NCBI RefSeq assembly: GCF_003665435.1
Contig: NZ_CP023407.1
Span: forward strand, 1,240,001-1,304,000
DNA from: Streptomyces fungicidicus
GTDB taxonomy: Bacteria > Actinomycetota > Actinomycetes > Streptomycetales > Streptomycetaceae
Length of the DNA stretch: 64,000 nt
Direction of reading: 5' to 3'
In this document: in pieces, positions 43,326 to 52,230 of the stretch
How positions within the stretch are numbered: the first letter of the stretch is position 1
Layout of the letters: each line of letters begins with the position of its first letter
The notes under the pieces: model-generated
Seen by the model: the letters and a program-made list of their open reading frames with translations, nothing else
The model's database searches: none
What the model was told of the DNA's origin: nothing
Program-made: the position numbers and the translations under genes

Positions 43326-43368
43326 GGCCCCGGCGGGCGGGTGAACGGGCGCTCTGACGGGGCCCTCG

Positions 43369-44442
43369 TCAGGCCGGGACCTCCTCGGGGGCTCCGGTCG
43401 TCCTCTGTTCCGTCAGCCGCACTTCCCGGTGGGCCGGGTCCCGCACCTCGCCGACCAGGAGCTCCAGGACGTCCTCCAGGGCCACCAGGCCCAGTATCCG
43501 GCCGGAGGCGTCGGAGACCTGGGCGAGGTGGGTCGCGGCGCGGCGCATCACCGTGAGGGCGTCGTCCAGCGGCAGTTCGGGACGGAGGGTCGTCATCGGA
43601 CGCCAGAGCTGCTGGGGCACCGCCCGGTCGGAGTCCTCCAGGTCCAGTACGTCCTTCACGTGCAGATAGCCCATGAAGGCCCCGCTCTCCGCGGCCACCG
43701 GGAAACGGCTGTACCCGGTGCGGGCGGTGAGCTCCACGATCTGCCCCGGCGTGACCGCCGGGGTGACCGTCACCAGTGACTCGCCCTTCAGCAGGACGTC
43801 CGTCACCGGGCGGGAACCCAGCTCCAGGGCGTCCTCCAGACGTTCGGCCGCCTCGGGGTCGAGCAGGCCCGCCTGGCCGGAGTCCTCCACCAGCCGGTTG
43901 AGCTGCTCGCTGGTGAAGACCGCCTCGACCTCGTCCTTGGGCTCGACGTGGAAGAGCCGCAGGATGGCCCGGGCGCAGGCGCCGAGCGCGATCGTGACGG
44001 GCCTGCACAGGCGGGCGAACCAGACCAGGCCGGGGCTCAGCCACAGCGCGGCCTTCTCGGGGGCCGCCATCGCCAGGTTCTTCGGGACCATCTCACCGAT
44101 GACGAGGTGGAAGAAGACCACGGCGGCGAGGGCGATGACGTAGCCGAGCGGGTGGATCATGCCGTGCGGGATGTGCATCCACGCGAAGACCGGCTCCAGC
44201 AGATGGGCGACCGTCGGCTCGGCGACCGCGCCCAGGGTCAGCGAGCAGACGGTGATGCCGAACTGGGCGGCCGCCATCATCTGCGGCAGATGCTCCAGTC
44301 CGTACAGCACCTGGCGGGCGCGTACGGTGCCGAGCGGTTCGACCTGGCTGCGGCGGACCGAGACGAGCGCGAACTCGGCGCCCACGAAGAAGCCGTTGGC
44401 GAGCACGAGCAGCGCGGCGAAGAGGAGTTGCAGGACGCTCAT
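43369..44442 (-). CDS. CNNM/HlyC-like membrane protein with CBS pair (second of pair)
   Basis: 357 residues from ATG 44442, overlapping the preceding paralogue by 4 bases. DUF21 membrane domain (about 1-185; LLFAALLVLANGFFVGAEFA, EMVPKNLAMAAPEKAAL) and two CBS domains (about 210-325; TDVLLKGESLVTVTP, LGLVALEDVLELLVGEVRD). It stops after the CBS pair, without the CorC-HlyC domain the first protein has. Related proteins take part in magnesium or other divalent ion export or homeostasis. Probably forms a heteromer with the upstream partner. Confidence 0.9.
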   Translation of the reverse strand: MSVLQLLFAALLVLANGFFVGAEFALVSVRRSQVEPLGTVRARQVLYGLEHLPQMMAAAQFGITVCSLTLGAVAEPTVAHLLEPVFAWMHIPHGMIHPLGYVIALAAVVFFHLVIGEMVPKNLAMAAPEKAALWLSPGLVWFARLCRPVTIALGACARAILRLFHVEPKDEVEAVFTSEQLNRLVEDSGQAGLLDPEAAERLEDALELGSRPVTDVLLKGESLVTVTPAVTPGQIVELTARTGYSRFPVAAESGAFMGYLHVKDVLDLEDSDRAVPQQLWRPMTTLRPELPLDDALTVMRRAATHLAQVSDASGRILGLVALEDVLELLVGEVRDPAHREVRLTEQRTTGAPEEVPA

Positions 44443-45767
44443 CCGGCGGCCTCCACGAGCAGCGGTGCCGTTCTGACCAGCCGGACGCGTTCCGCGCGGT
44501 AGTGGCGGACGCGGCGTACGGACAGCCGCCAGCCGGGCAGTTCCGCGCGGTCGCCGACGGCCGGGATCCGGCCGAGGAGATCGGCGACCAGCCCGGCCAC
44601 CGTCTCGTACGGGCCCTCGGGCACCTCCATGCCTATGCGCAGCAGGATGTCGACCCGGACGCCGCCGTCGACGTCCCAGGCGGGGTTGCCGTCCTCGGGC
44701 GGGGCGGCGGCCAGTTCGGGAGCCTCCTGACCGTCGTGCTCGTCGCGCACCTCGCCGACGACCTCCTCGACGATGTCCTCCAGGGTGACGACCCCGGCCG
44801 TGCCGCCGTACTCGTCGACGACGACCGCGATGGGCTGCTCGCTGCGCAGCCGGGTGAGCAGCGGCCGCACCGGGAGCGTCTCGGGGACGAGCAGCGCCGG
44901 GCGGGCGATACGGCCCACCGGAGTGCGCAGCCGGTCGGGCACGGACACCGCGAGGGCGTCCTTCAGGTGCACCATGCCGACGATCTCGTCGATCCGCTCC
45001 CGGTACACGGGGAAGCGGGACAGCCCGGTGGCCCGGGTCAGGTTGACCACGTCCTCGGCGGTCGCCGAGGACTGCAGCGCGCTGACCTTCACCCGCGGGG
45101 TCATGACGTGCTGCGCGGTGAGTTCGCCGAGGGAGAGGGTGCGGACGAAGAGGTCCGCCGTGTCCTGTTCCAGGGCGCCGGCCCGGGCGGAGTGCCGGGC
45201 CAGGGAGACGAGTTCGCCGGGGGTGCGGGCGGAGGCCAGCTCCTCGGCGGGTTCGATGCCTAGGGCGCGCACCAGCCGGTTGGCCACGGCGTTCAGCCCG
45301 GCGATGACCGGGCGGAACAGGCGGGCGAACGCGTGCTGGGGACCCGCCACGAAGCGGGCGACCTGCATCGGGCGGGACACCGCCCAGTTCTTGGGCACGA
45401 GTTCGCCGATCACCATCTGCACGGCCGAGGCCAGCAGCATGCCGACGACGACGGAGACACCGGAGACGGCGCCCGCGGGCAGGCCCATGCCCGTGAAGGG
45501 GCCGTGCAGCAGTCCGGCGAGAGCCGGTTCCGCCAGCATGCCGACGACCAGGGAGGTGATGGTGATGCCGAGCTGGGTGCCGGAGAGCTGGAAGGAGAGT
45601 TCCTTCAGCGACTCGACGACCCGGCGGGCGCGCCGGTCGCCGCTCGCGGCGGCCTCTTCGGCGTCCGGTCGCTCGACGGTGACCAGGCCGAACTCGGCGG
45701 CCACGAAGAATCCGTTGGCCAGGATCAGCAGGAAAGCGGCTGCGAGCAGCAGCAGTGGGGTGGTCAT
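44439..45767 (-). CDS. CNNM/HlyC-like membrane protein with CBS pair and CorC domain
   Basis: 442 residues from ATG 45767. DUF21 membrane domain (about 1-190; LLAAAFLLILANGFFVAAEF, MVIGELVPKNWAVSRPM), a CBS pair (about 215-340; HVMTPRVKVSALQSS, AVVVDEYGGTAGVVTLEDI) and the C-terminal CorC-HlyC transporter-associated domain (about 355-435; LLRIGMEVPEGPYETVAGLV). First of two coupled paralogues. Ion handling at the cytoplasmic membrane is the likely role; CBS domains usually sense adenine nucleotides. Confidence 0.92.
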   Translation of the reverse strand: MTTPLLLLAAAFLLILANGFFVAAEFGLVTVERPDAEEAAASGDRRARRVVESLKELSFQLSGTQLGITITSLVVGMLAEPALAGLLHGPFTGMGLPAGAVSGVSVVVGMLLASAVQMVIGELVPKNWAVSRPMQVARFVAGPQHAFARLFRPVIAGLNAVANRLVRALGIEPAEELASARTPGELVSLARHSARAGALEQDTADLFVRTLSLGELTAQHVMTPRVKVSALQSSATAEDVVNLTRATGLSRFPVYRERIDEIVGMVHLKDALAVSVPDRLRTPVGRIARPALLVPETLPVRPLLTRLRSEQPIAVVVDEYGGTAGVVTLEDIVEEVVGEVRDEHDGQEAPELAAAPPEDGNPAWDVDGGVRVDILLRIGMEVPEGPYETVAGLVADLLGRIPAVGDRAELPGWRLSVRRVRHYRAERVRLVRTAPLLVEAAG

Positions 45768-45862
45768 GATGCCGCCGCCTCCGCATGCGCGCGGGCCTCG
45801 GGATGCGGGTCCGCGCTATGTCGGCAGGGGGCGGCGCAGGTACTGCAGGACGATCCGTCCAT
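45764..45862 (-). CDS. Possible 32-residue leader ORF coupled to the CNNM gene
   Basis: ATG 45862 opens 32 codons whose TGA overlaps the ATG of the CNNM gene (ATGA), with CGAGGAG about 15 bases upstream. The peptide is Cys/His/Ala-rich (MDGSSCSTCAAPCRHS, then ending AHAEAAAS). Coupling and three cysteines make a metal- or stress-responsive leader conceivable, but length and composition also allow chance. Confidence 0.3.
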   Translation of the reverse strand: MDGSSCSTCAAPCRHSADPHPEARAHAEAAAS

Positions 45863-45923
45863 CGCCGGAGAGGGTCACTCCTCGGGTAGCTGGAGCCCCT
45901 GGGCTCCGGGCGGGGCGGCAGGG

Positions 45924-45950
45924 GCGGAGGCGCTGTCGTCGCGCCTCCGC
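45924..45950 (-). terminator. Terminator after the rib-his operon
   Basis: GCGGAGGCGC pairs perfectly with GCGCCTCCGC across a 7-base loop. On the minus strand it follows the PH-domain gene by 64 bases and precedes the CNNM gene, so it most likely ends the rib-his operon. It could also be a control hairpin in the CNNM leader. Confidence 0.55.
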
Positions 45951-46013
45951 ACACCAGATTAATCAAGACAGGGGCGACTGCGGCAGGTGGACGTCCCCGG
46001 CGCTTGCCCCGAG

Positions 46014-46484
46014 TCAGTCCCGGGGGGCGTCGGGAGCGGCCGTGGAGCGGGCCTCGGCGAGCGCCCGCAGGGCCCGCGCGTCGGCGATGGCCTGCTGCTT
46101 GGCGATGCCCGGCTGGATGCCGAGCGCGGGCAGGCTGGTGCCGTCGCTGAGGTTCAGGAAGACCCAGGGATCACCGGGACGGAGGTTCACCTGAAGGATC
46201 TCCGCCCACTCCAGACGGCGCCGGCTCACGATGTTGACGACCGTGACGCCGGTCTCGTCGGCGACGACCTTCGGGCGAGCCAGCAGGAACAGCACGCCGG
46301 CCAGCAGCGCGGCGGTGAACACGAAGCTGACCCGCTCCCCCGGGTTGAGCTGGTCCAGCAGCAGCGCGATCAGCGTGATGACCGCGAAGAGGGCTGTTCC
46401 GGCCGTCAGCAGCACCGCGCGGGTGCGGCCGGGGCGGAAGGTGGCGGGCAGTGCGGGCGGGGGGCCCTGGATCGTGTCCGGCAT
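46014..46484 (-). CDS. PH-domain membrane protein
   Basis: 156 residues from ATG 46484, 20 bases after hisG, so it is probably the last gene of the operon. Two membrane helices (about 22-44, RAVLLTAGTALFAVITLIALLL; about 52-70, VSFVFTAALLAGVLFLLA) followed by a bacterial PH-like beta domain (KVVADETGVTVVNIVSRRRL, LEWAEILQVNLRPGDPWVFL). No link to histidine synthesis is evident; the gene keeps this place in related genomes as I recall. Confidence 0.87.
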   Translation of the reverse strand: MPDTIQGPPPALPATFRPGRTRAVLLTAGTALFAVITLIALLLDQLNPGERVSFVFTAALLAGVLFLLARPKVVADETGVTVVNIVSRRRLEWAEILQVNLRPGDPWVFLNLSDGTSLPALGIQPGIAKQQAIADARALRALAEARSTAAPDAPRD

Positions 46485-46504
46485 GAGAGTGCTCCGGGGC
46501 CCGG

Positions 46505-47389
46505 TCAGAGGCGACAGGCGTGGATGGCCGTGGTGAGGATGGCGCGGGCGCCGATGTCGTACAGGTCGTCCATGATCCGCTGGGCCTCCTTGGAGGGGAC
46601 CATCGCGCGGACGGCCACCCAGCCCTCGTTGTGCAGCGGGGACACCGTGGGGGACTCCAGGCCGGGGGTGAGGGCGACGGCCTTCTCGAGCTGTTCGACG
46701 CGGCAGTCGTAGTCCATCATCACGTACGTGCGGGCGACCAGGACGCCCTGGAGGCGGCGCAGGAACTGCCGCACCTTGGGCTCCTCGCCGTCCGCGCCGG
46801 TGGTGGGGGTCCCCCCGGGCGAGTGGGTTCGGGCCCGGGGGAGGATGACGACGGCCTCGGACTTCATGATCGGCTCGCCGACGACCTCCAGACCGGCGTT
46901 GCGCAGCGAGGTGCCGGTCTCGACGACGTCCGCGATGACCTGGGCGACGCCGAGCTGGATCGCGGTCTCGACGGCGCCGTCGAGGTGGACGACGGAGGCG
47001 GCGATGCCGTTGTCCGCGAGGTGCGCCGCGACGATGCCCTCGTACGAGGTGGCGACCGTCTTGCCCGCCAGGTCCGCCAGGTCTCCGAGGGTGCCCGGCT
47101 TGGTGGCGTAGTGAAAGGTGGAGCGGGCGAAGCCGAGGGGGAGGATCTCCTCGGCCGCGGCACCGGAGTCGATCAGCAGGTCGCGTCCGGTGATGCCGAT
47201 GTCGAGCTGGCCGGAGGCGACGTAGATGGCGATGTCGCGGGGGCGGAGGTAGAAGAACTCGACCTCGTTCGTCGGGTCGACGATCCGCAGTTCCTTGGAG
47301 TCGCGGCGCTGCTGGTAGCCGGCCTCATGCAGCATCTCCCCCGCGGGGCCTGACAGGGAACCCTTGTTGGGGACGGCGATGCGCAGCAT
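46505..47389 (-). CDS. hisG: ATP phosphoribosyltransferase (long form) with palindromic insert
   Basis: 294 residues from ATG 47389. First step of histidine synthesis: ATP + PRPP to phosphoribosyl-ATP. Long-form HisG: RIAVPNKGSLSGPAGEMLH, GQLDIGITGRDLLIDSG, VVETGTSLRNAGLEVVG, DYDCRVEQLEKAVALTPGLE and a C-terminal regulatory domain VAVRAMVPSKEAQRIMD. Residues about 184-198 (LPRARTHSPGGTPTT) look like an extra segment and are encoded by a GC palindrome (46803-46843), so a repeat seems to have inserted in frame at a surface loop. The histidine-sensing domain remains intact. Cotranscribed with hisE. Confidence 0.95.
   Translation of the reverse strand: MLRIAVPNKGSLSGPAGEMLHEAGYQQRRDSKELRIVDPTNEVEFFYLRPRDIAIYVASGQLDIGITGRDLLIDSGAAAEEILPLGFARSTFHYATKPGTLGDLADLAGKTVATSYEGIVAAHLADNGIAASVVHLDGAVETAIQLGVAQVIADVVETGTSLRNAGLEVVGEPIMKSEAVVILPRARTHSPGGTPTTGADGEEPKVRQFLRRLQGVLVARTYVMMDYDCRVEQLEKAVALTPGLESPTVSPLHNEGWVAVRAMVPSKEAQRIMDDLYDIGARAILTTAIHACRL
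46803..46843. repeat. GC palindrome inserted in frame in hisG
   Basis: The segment contains CCCCCGGGC and GCCCGGGGG around a 12-base loop, preceded by GGGGGTCCCCC, itself a palindrome. It resembles the short palindromic repeats scattered between Streptomyces genes. It makes about 12-14 extra residues of HisG without breaking the frame. No second copy was seen in this window. Confidence 0.5.
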
Positions 47390-47436
47390 GAGGTCGGCTT
47401 CCTTCGTGTGGAGGGGTGTGTCGCGGACGTCGGTTC

Positions 47437-47709
47437 TTACAGGTGGGCGTAGACGTCGTCGAGGGAGATGCCGCGGGCGACCATCATCACCTGGACGTGG
47501 TAGAGCAGCTGCGAGATCTCCTCGGCGGCCGCTTCCCTGCCCTCGTACTCGGCGGCCATCCAGACCTCGGCGGCCTCCTCGACGACCTTCTTGCCGATGG
47601 CGTGGACGCCCTTGTCGACCAGCTCGGCGGTGCGGGAGGTGGCGGGATCGCCGTGGGCGGCCTTGTGCTGGAGCTCGGTGAAGAGCTCCTCGAACGTCTT
47701 CTTGGACAT
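47437..47709 (-). CDS. hisE: Phosphoribosyl-ATP diphosphatase
   Basis: 90 residues from ATG 47709, usual length. MazG-like helical fold with [38 protein letters not shown] (metal-binding Glu cluster) and [16 protein letters not shown]. It performs step 2 of histidine synthesis, hydrolysing PR-ATP to PR-AMP. It lies 47 bases before hisG and 34 after ribH, in the riboflavin operon. Confidence 0.96.
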   Translation of the reverse strand: MSKKTFEELFTELQHKAAHGDPATSRTAELVDKGVHAIGKKVVEEAAEVWMAAEYEGREAAAEEISQLLYHVQVMMVARGISLDDVYAHL

Positions 47710-47743
47710 GGTGCTCCTTACCCTACGCGGTGACGGGGACTGC

Positions 47744-48229
47744 TCACCGCCAGGGCTCGGATACCGAACGCAGACAGGCCGCGGTCGCCACCGCCGCGGT
47801 GACCGCCTCGTGCCCCTTGTCCTCGCTGGAGCCGGGCAGTCCGGCGCGGTCCAGTGCCTGCTCCTCGTTGTCGCAGGTGAGCACTCCGAAGCCGACGGGG
47901 ACACCGGTGTCGACCGAGACCTGGGTAAGGCCCTGGGTGACGCCCTGGCACACGTACTCGAAGTGGGGGGTGCCGCCCCGGACGACGACGCCGAGGGCGA
48001 CGACCGCGTCGTACCCCCGCTCGGCCAGGACCTTGGCGACGACCGGGAGTTCCCAGCTGCCGGGGACCCGGAGCAGGGTCGGTTCGTCGATCCCGAGGTC
48101 GTGCAGGGCGCGCAGCGCGCCGTCCACCAGTCCGTCCATCACCTTCTCGTGCCACTGCGCGGCGATGACGGCGACCCGCAGGTCCCCCACGTCGCGTACG
48201 GACAGTTCCGGTGCACCCTTGCCGCTCAC
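47744..48229 (-). CDS. ribH: 6,7-dimethyl-8-ribityllumazine synthase
   Basis: 161 residues from GTG 48229. Marks: [59 protein letters not shown] (conserved His) and [16 protein letters not shown]. It condenses the RibBA products' pathway intermediate with dihydroxybutanone phosphate to give lumazine; it forms large shells in most bacteria. 20 bases after ribBA. Confidence 0.96.
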   Translation of the reverse strand: MSGKGAPELSVRDVGDLRVAVIAAQWHEKVMDGLVDGALRALHDLGIDEPTLLRVPGSWELPVVAKVLAERGYDAVVALGVVVRGGTPHFEYVCQGVTQGLTQVSVDTGVPVGFGVLTCDNEEQALDRAGLPGSSEDKGHEAVTAAVATAACLRSVSEPWR

Positions 48230-48249
48230 GTCTCTCCTCGCTGGTTCTG

Positions 48250-49539
48250 TTACTGGTTGCCGCAGGCGGGCACGGTCGGCGTGTCCAGCCAGGGCAGGTC
48301 GTGGCCCATCCGGTCCCGCTTGGTGCGCAGGTAGCGGAGGTTGTGCTCGCTCGCGGTGACGGGCATCGGCTCGCGTCCGTTGACCGTGATCCCGTGCCGG
48401 GCGAGCGCGTCGGCCTTGTCGGGGTTGTTGGTCAGCAGGCGGACGCTGCGCACGCCGAGGTCGGCGAGGATCTGCGCGCCGGCGCCGTAGTCGCGGGCGT
48501 CGGCGGGCAGGCCGAGTTCGAGGTTGGCGTCGAGGGTGTCCCGGCCGCGCTCCTGGAGTTCGTAGGCGCGCAGCTTGGACATCAGGCCGATGCCGCGTCC
48601 CTCGTGGCCGCGCAGGTAGACCACGACGCCCCGGTCCTCGGCCTGGACGCGCTCCAGGGAGGCGTCCAGCTGGGGGCCGCAGTCGCAGCGCTGGGAGCCG
48701 AAGATGTCGCCGGTGAGGCATTCGGAGTGGACCCGGACGACGACGTCCTCGCCGTCGCCGATGTCACCGTGGACGAGGGCGACGTGCTCGACGCCGTCGA
48801 CGGTGGAGCGATAGCCGTAGGCGGTGAAGGTGCCGTGCGCGGTGGGCAGACGCACCTCGGCCTCGCGGCGGACGGTGGGTTCGGCGGAGCGTCGGTACGC
48901 GATCAGGTCCTCGATGGAGATGATCGTCAGGCCGTGCTTGCGGGCGAAGGGGATCAGCTCGGGCAGCCGGAGCATGGTGCCGTCCTCGCCGGCGATCTCC
49001 ACGATGGCGCCGGCCGGGCGCAGTCCGGCGAGGCGGGCGAGGTCGACGGCGGCCTCGGTGTGGCCGTTGCGCACGAGCACACCGCCGGGGCGGGCGCGCA
49101 GCGGGAAGACATGGCCGGGGCGGACGAGGTCGGAGGGTTCGGCGGCGCCGCTCGCCAGCACCTGGAGGGTGGTGGCGCGGTCGGCGGCGGAGATGCCGGT
49201 GCCCACTCCGTGGGCGGCGGAGGCGTCGACGGAGACGGTGAAGGCGGTCTTCATCGACTCGGTGTTGTCGTCCACCATCTGGGGGAGGCGCAGCCGGTCC
49301 AGTTCGTCGCCCTCCATGGGGGCGCAGATGAGGCCGCGGCACTCGCTCATCATGAAGGCGACGATCTCGGGGGTGGCCTTCTCGGCGGCGATGACGAGGT
49401 CGCCCTCGTTCTCGCGGTCCTCGTCGTCGACGACCACGACCGGGCGGCCGGCGGCGATGTCGGCGACGGCCCGCTCGACCGGGTCGAGGGTGAGGTCCTC
49501 GAAGCCGTCGGCGCTGTACAGGATCGGTGCCGCGCTCAT
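48250..49539 (-). CDS. ribBA: Bifunctional DHBP synthase / GTP cyclohydrolase II
   Basis: 429 residues from ATG 49539. The N-terminal DHBP synthase (about 15-210) has [19 protein letters not shown] and [15 protein letters not shown]. The C-terminal GTP cyclohydrolase II (about 215-415) has [20 protein letters not shown] (zinc cysteines), [20 protein letters not shown] and [12 protein letters not shown]. It supplies both precursors of riboflavin. The start overlaps the ribM stop (ATGA). Confidence 0.97.
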   Translation of the reverse strand: MSAAPILYSADGFEDLTLDPVERAVADIAAGRPVVVVDDEDRENEGDLVIAAEKATPEIVAFMMSECRGLICAPMEGDELDRLRLPQMVDDNTESMKTAFTVSVDASAAHGVGTGISAADRATTLQVLASGAAEPSDLVRPGHVFPLRARPGGVLVRNGHTEAAVDLARLAGLRPAGAIVEIAGEDGTMLRLPELIPFARKHGLTIISIEDLIAYRRSAEPTVRREAEVRLPTAHGTFTAYGYRSTVDGVEHVALVHGDIGDGEDVVVRVHSECLTGDIFGSQRCDCGPQLDASLERVQAEDRGVVVYLRGHEGRGIGLMSKLRAYELQERGRDTLDANLELGLPADARDYGAGAQILADLGVRSVRLLTNNPDKADALARHGITVNGREPMPVTASEHNLRYLRTKRDRMGHDLPWLDTPTVPACGNQ

Positions 49540-50177
49540 GCCGGCGCTCCTTCCAGGGCGGGCCGCGCGTCGCGGGAGCGCAGCCACCAGTCGCGCATGC
49601 CCCACAGGACGAGCGCGCCGTAGATGACGTAGACGAAGCCGGAGAAGGCGAAGCCGTTGGCGAAGTTGAGGGGGACGCCTACGAGGTCGACGAGCAGCCA
49701 GGCGAACCAGAACTCGACCATGCCGCGGGCCTGCGCGTACATGGCGACGACGGTGCCGACGAAGATGTAGGCGTCCGGCCAGGGGTCCCAGGACAGCGAC
49801 GGGTAGAGGGTGAACAGTCCGCCGACCGCGAGGGTGCCGAGGGCGGCCCCGGCGAGCAGTGCGCCGCGCTCGCGCCAGGTCGCGAACCGTACGGCGATGG
49901 AGCCGTCCTGTGCCTGCTGCCGGCCGCGGTTCCACTGCCAGAAGCCCCAGGCGGCGACCAGCATGACGACGACCTGCTTGCCCGCGCTGCCCGAGAGGTG
50001 GGCGGTGGCGAAGGCGGTGAAGAGGATCAGCCCGGAGACGAACTGGGCGGGCCACGTCCACAGGGAGCGTCGCCAGCCGAGCGCGAGGGCGACCAGACCG
50101 ACCACGTTGCCGATCATGTCCGACCACTTGATGTGCTGGTCGAAGAGGGTGAAGGCCTCGGAGTTGAGCCAGTTCAC
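49536..50177 (-). CDS. ribM: PnuC-family riboflavin transporter (RibM)
   Basis: 213 residues from GTG 50177, coupled at both ends. Seven hydrophobic helices of PnuC type, [72 protein letters not shown] and [19 protein letters not shown]. PnuC proteins take up nicotinamide riboside, but members inside actinobacterial rib operons and under FMN riboswitches import riboflavin. Symbol based on this context. Confidence 0.88.
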   Translation of the reverse strand: MNWLNSEAFTLFDQHIKWSDMIGNVVGLVALALGWRRSLWTWPAQFVSGLILFTAFATAHLSGSAGKQVVVMLVAAWGFWQWNRGRQQAQDGSIAVRFATWRERGALLAGAALGTLAVGGLFTLYPSLSWDPWPDAYIFVGTVVAMYAQARGMVEFWFAWLLVDLVGVPLNFANGFAFSGFVYVIYGALVLWGMRDWWLRSRDARPALEGAPA

Positions 50178-50788
50178 CGGGCCGCCCCCTCACCGGTCAG
50201 CCGGTCGCCCAGCATCCGCTCGACGTACTTGGCGATGACGTCCACCTCGAGGTTGACCGGGTCGCCCGGCTGCTTGATGCCGAGCGTCGTCAGGGCGAGG
50301 GTGGTGGGGATGAGGCTGACGGTGAAGAAGTCGGACCCGGCGTCGACGACGGTGAGGCTGATGCCGTCGACGGTGATGGAGCCCTTCTCCACGACGTAGC
50401 GGGAGAGGCCGGCGGGAAGGGAGATCCTCACGATCTCCCAGTTCTCCGAGGGCTCGCGTCCGAGGATCTCGCCGGTGCCGTCGACGTGCCCCTGGACGAT
50501 GTGGCCGCCGAGGCGGGAGCCCACGGCCGTGGGGCGTTCGAGGTTGACGCGGGAGCCGACGGCGAGGACGCCGAGGCTGGAGCGCTTCAGGGTCTCCGCC
50601 ATCACGTCGGCGGTGAACTCGTCGCCCTCGTGCTCGACGACCGTGAGGCAGACTCCGTTGACGGCGATGGAGTCACCGTGTTTCGCGCCTTCGGTGACGA
50701 CGGGGCCGCGCAGCCGGAAGCGACAGGCGTCGTCGAGGGTCTCGACGGCGGTGATCTCGCCCAGCTCTTCGACGATTCCGGTGAACAC
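50174..50788 (-). CDS. ribE: Riboflavin synthase alpha chain
   Basis: 204 residues from GTG 50788, preceded by AGGAGG. Two lumazine-binding repeats: [15 protein letters not shown] at the start, [15 protein letters not shown], then [15 protein letters not shown] and [14 protein letters not shown]. It dismutates two lumazines to riboflavin. First gene behind the FMN riboswitch. Its stop overlaps ribM by 4 bases. Confidence 0.96.
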   Translation of the reverse strand: MFTGIVEELGEITAVETLDDACRFRLRGPVVTEGAKHGDSIAVNGVCLTVVEHEGDEFTADVMAETLKRSSLGVLAVGSRVNLERPTAVGSRLGGHIVQGHVDGTGEILGREPSENWEIVRISLPAGLSRYVVEKGSITVDGISLTVVDAGSDFFTVSLIPTTLALTTLGIKQPGDPVNLEVDVIAKYVERMLGDRLTGEGAAR

Positions 50789-50936
50789 TTCCCGGGTCCT
50801 CCTGCCTCTTAGGGCACGGACTCCGGGGCTGTCGCTTGACGACAGAAACCGCGGACGACGACACCGGGAGCGACGCCGGACAGGGCTCGCCTCCACGGCG
50901 AACCGGTACGGCGGCGCGCATGGATGCCCGCCCGCC

Positions 50937-51063
50937 GCGCACTGCCTCCCATCCGGACTTTAACCGTCGGTCCAGGAATTTCACCTGGTCAACCGGCCGC
51001 TGGAGGCGACCGGGTCGCGGACTGTAACCGCCGGTTCGGACTTTCACCGACCCCGGAGTGCGC
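50937..51063 (-). promoter_or_regulatory. FMN riboswitch (RFN element)
   Basis: On the minus strand the aptamer begins GCGCACTCCGGGGTCGGTG and contains GAAAGTCCGAACCGGCGG, GTTGACCAGGTGAAATTCC, GGTTAAAGTCC and GATGGGAGGCAGTGCGC. The closing P1 stem GCGCACT/AGTGCGC is perfect. These are the conserved parts of the RFN element. It lies about 150 bases before ribE. The 50789-50936 stretch is the expression platform, where FMN binding is expected to reduce expression of the whole rib-his operon. Confidence 0.96.
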
Positions 51064-51228
51064 TGCTACTGGTACAGGGCCAGTGTGCCACGACCGGCCG
51101 CCCTCCATGCGGGCGAGGGGTGTGGAGTGGCTCACAAGGGGTGACTGTGGCGCGACTTTGCGCGCTTGGGCGACAACTCCCCACCCCTGGAACGCGCTTG
51201 AGAGCCTCGCCCAGTTGGTCCGTACCTA

Positions 51229-51257
51229 TTGACGCAGTGGTCTAGTCCTCTTAGGGT
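51229..51257 (+). promoter_or_regulatory. Orphan dre-type chitinase promoter
   Basis: TTGACG (51229-51234), 17 bases, TAGGGT (51252-51257), with AGTGGTCTAGTCCTCT (51236-51251) between them, 14 of 16 identical to the DasR consensus. The 40-base region also repeats the order seen at the chitinase gene (TTGGTCCG, TACC, ATTGACnnA, TGGTCTAGTCC). No chitinase follows; the next gene is an oxidoreductase-like gene at 51472. Confidence 0.82.
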
Positions 51258-51471
51258 CTGCGTCGACCTCCGTGGGAGGAACCCCGTGCGCCTGCGGCCA
51301 GGCGTGGGACACCTCGACCCGGAACCGGCCCGGCGGCGGTGACGACGGCCCTTGCCCGCCGCCGGGCCTCACCACGCGCGGATGCGCGGGGTGCCGGGCC
51401 CGGCGAAGCTGGACGGCGTACGACATGAGCCGGCACGGCCGGCCGACGGGTGTCCGAAGGGGCTGAACAGC
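51258..51471. other. Leader without chitinase gene
   Basis: 214 bases from the dre promoter to the next gene. GGGAGGAACCCC followed by GTG 51286 looks like a ribosome site and start, but the frame closes after 18 codons. CGQAWDTSTRNRP, read in another frame (51291 on), faintly recalls a chitin-binding module, too short to trust. It may be the scar of a deleted secreted-chitinase gene. Confidence 0.4.
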
Positions 51472-52230
51472 ATGACGACGATCCTGGTGACCGGCGGAAC
51501 CGGAACGCTCGGCCGGCATGTCACCGAACGGCTCCGCGCGGCCGGGCACGAGGTGCGGGTGCTCAGCCGGCACACTCCGCCGTACGCCGTCGACCTGCGG
51601 GAGGGCGGGAGCGGGCTGGACGCCGCCGTCACGGGCGCGGACACGATCGTGCACTGCGCGACGTCCGCGCGGGGCGGCGACGAGCAGGCCGCGCGGAATC
51701 TGATCGCCGCGGCCCGGCGGGCCGGGGCCGGGCATCTGGTGTACATCTCGATCGTCGGTGTCGACCGCGTGCCGTTCGGTTACTACAAAACCAAGCTGGC
51801 GGTGGAACGGCTGGTCGAGGAGTCGGGGCTGGGCTGGACGGTGCTGCGCGCCACCCAGTTCCACGATCTGGTGCTCACGGTGCTCCAGGGCATGGCGAAG
51901 CTGCCGGTCCTGCTGCTGCCGGCCAGGGTGAAGGACCAGCCGGTCGAGGTCACCGAGGTGGCGGACCGGCTGGCGGAGCTGGCGCAGGGCGCGCCGGCCG
52001 GCCGCGCGGACGACATGGGCGGCCCGGAGGTACGTACGTTCGACTCCTTGGCCCGCGCCTATCTGAAGGCGTCCGGCCGCCGCCGTGCGGTGGTGAAGGT
52101 CCCCTTGCGGGGCGCGGCGTACGACGCCTTCCGCGACGGCGGCCACCTCGCCCCGGAACGGGCGGTGGGCAAGGGCACGTTCGACGAGTACCTGAGGAAG
52201 CGGTTCCCGGCCACCGCCGCGCACCGCTGA
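51472..52230 (+). CDS. NAD(P)-binding NmrA/epimerase-like protein
   Basis: 252 residues from ATG 51472, AAGGGG 8 bases upstream. Rossmann start TILVTGGTGTLGRHVTERL, TIVHCATSARGGDEQ and VYISIVGVDRVPFGYYKTKL (Tyr-x-x-x-Lys-like). It is an atypical short-chain dehydrogenase of the NmrA or NAD-dependent epimerase group; these may sense redox state or reduce quinones. No substrate can be read. The orphan dre promoter 215 bases upstream could now drive it. Confidence 0.88.
   Translation: MTTILVTGGTGTLGRHVTERLRAAGHEVRVLSRHTPPYAVDLREGGSGLDAAVTGADTIVHCATSARGGDEQAARNLIAAARRAGAGHLVYISIVGVDRVPFGYYKTKLAVERLVEESGLGWTVLRATQFHDLVLTVLQGMAKLPVLLLPARVKDQPVEVTEVADRLAELAQGAPAGRADDMGGPEVRTFDSLARAYLKASGRRRAVVKVPLRGAAYDAFRDGGHLAPERAVGKGTFDEYLRKRFPATAAHR

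Noticed and set aside
51291..51340. Chitin-binding-module remnant (CGQAWDTST)
   Set aside because: Nine residues with two or three family-like positions are not enough; kept only as a hint in the orphan-promoter finding.
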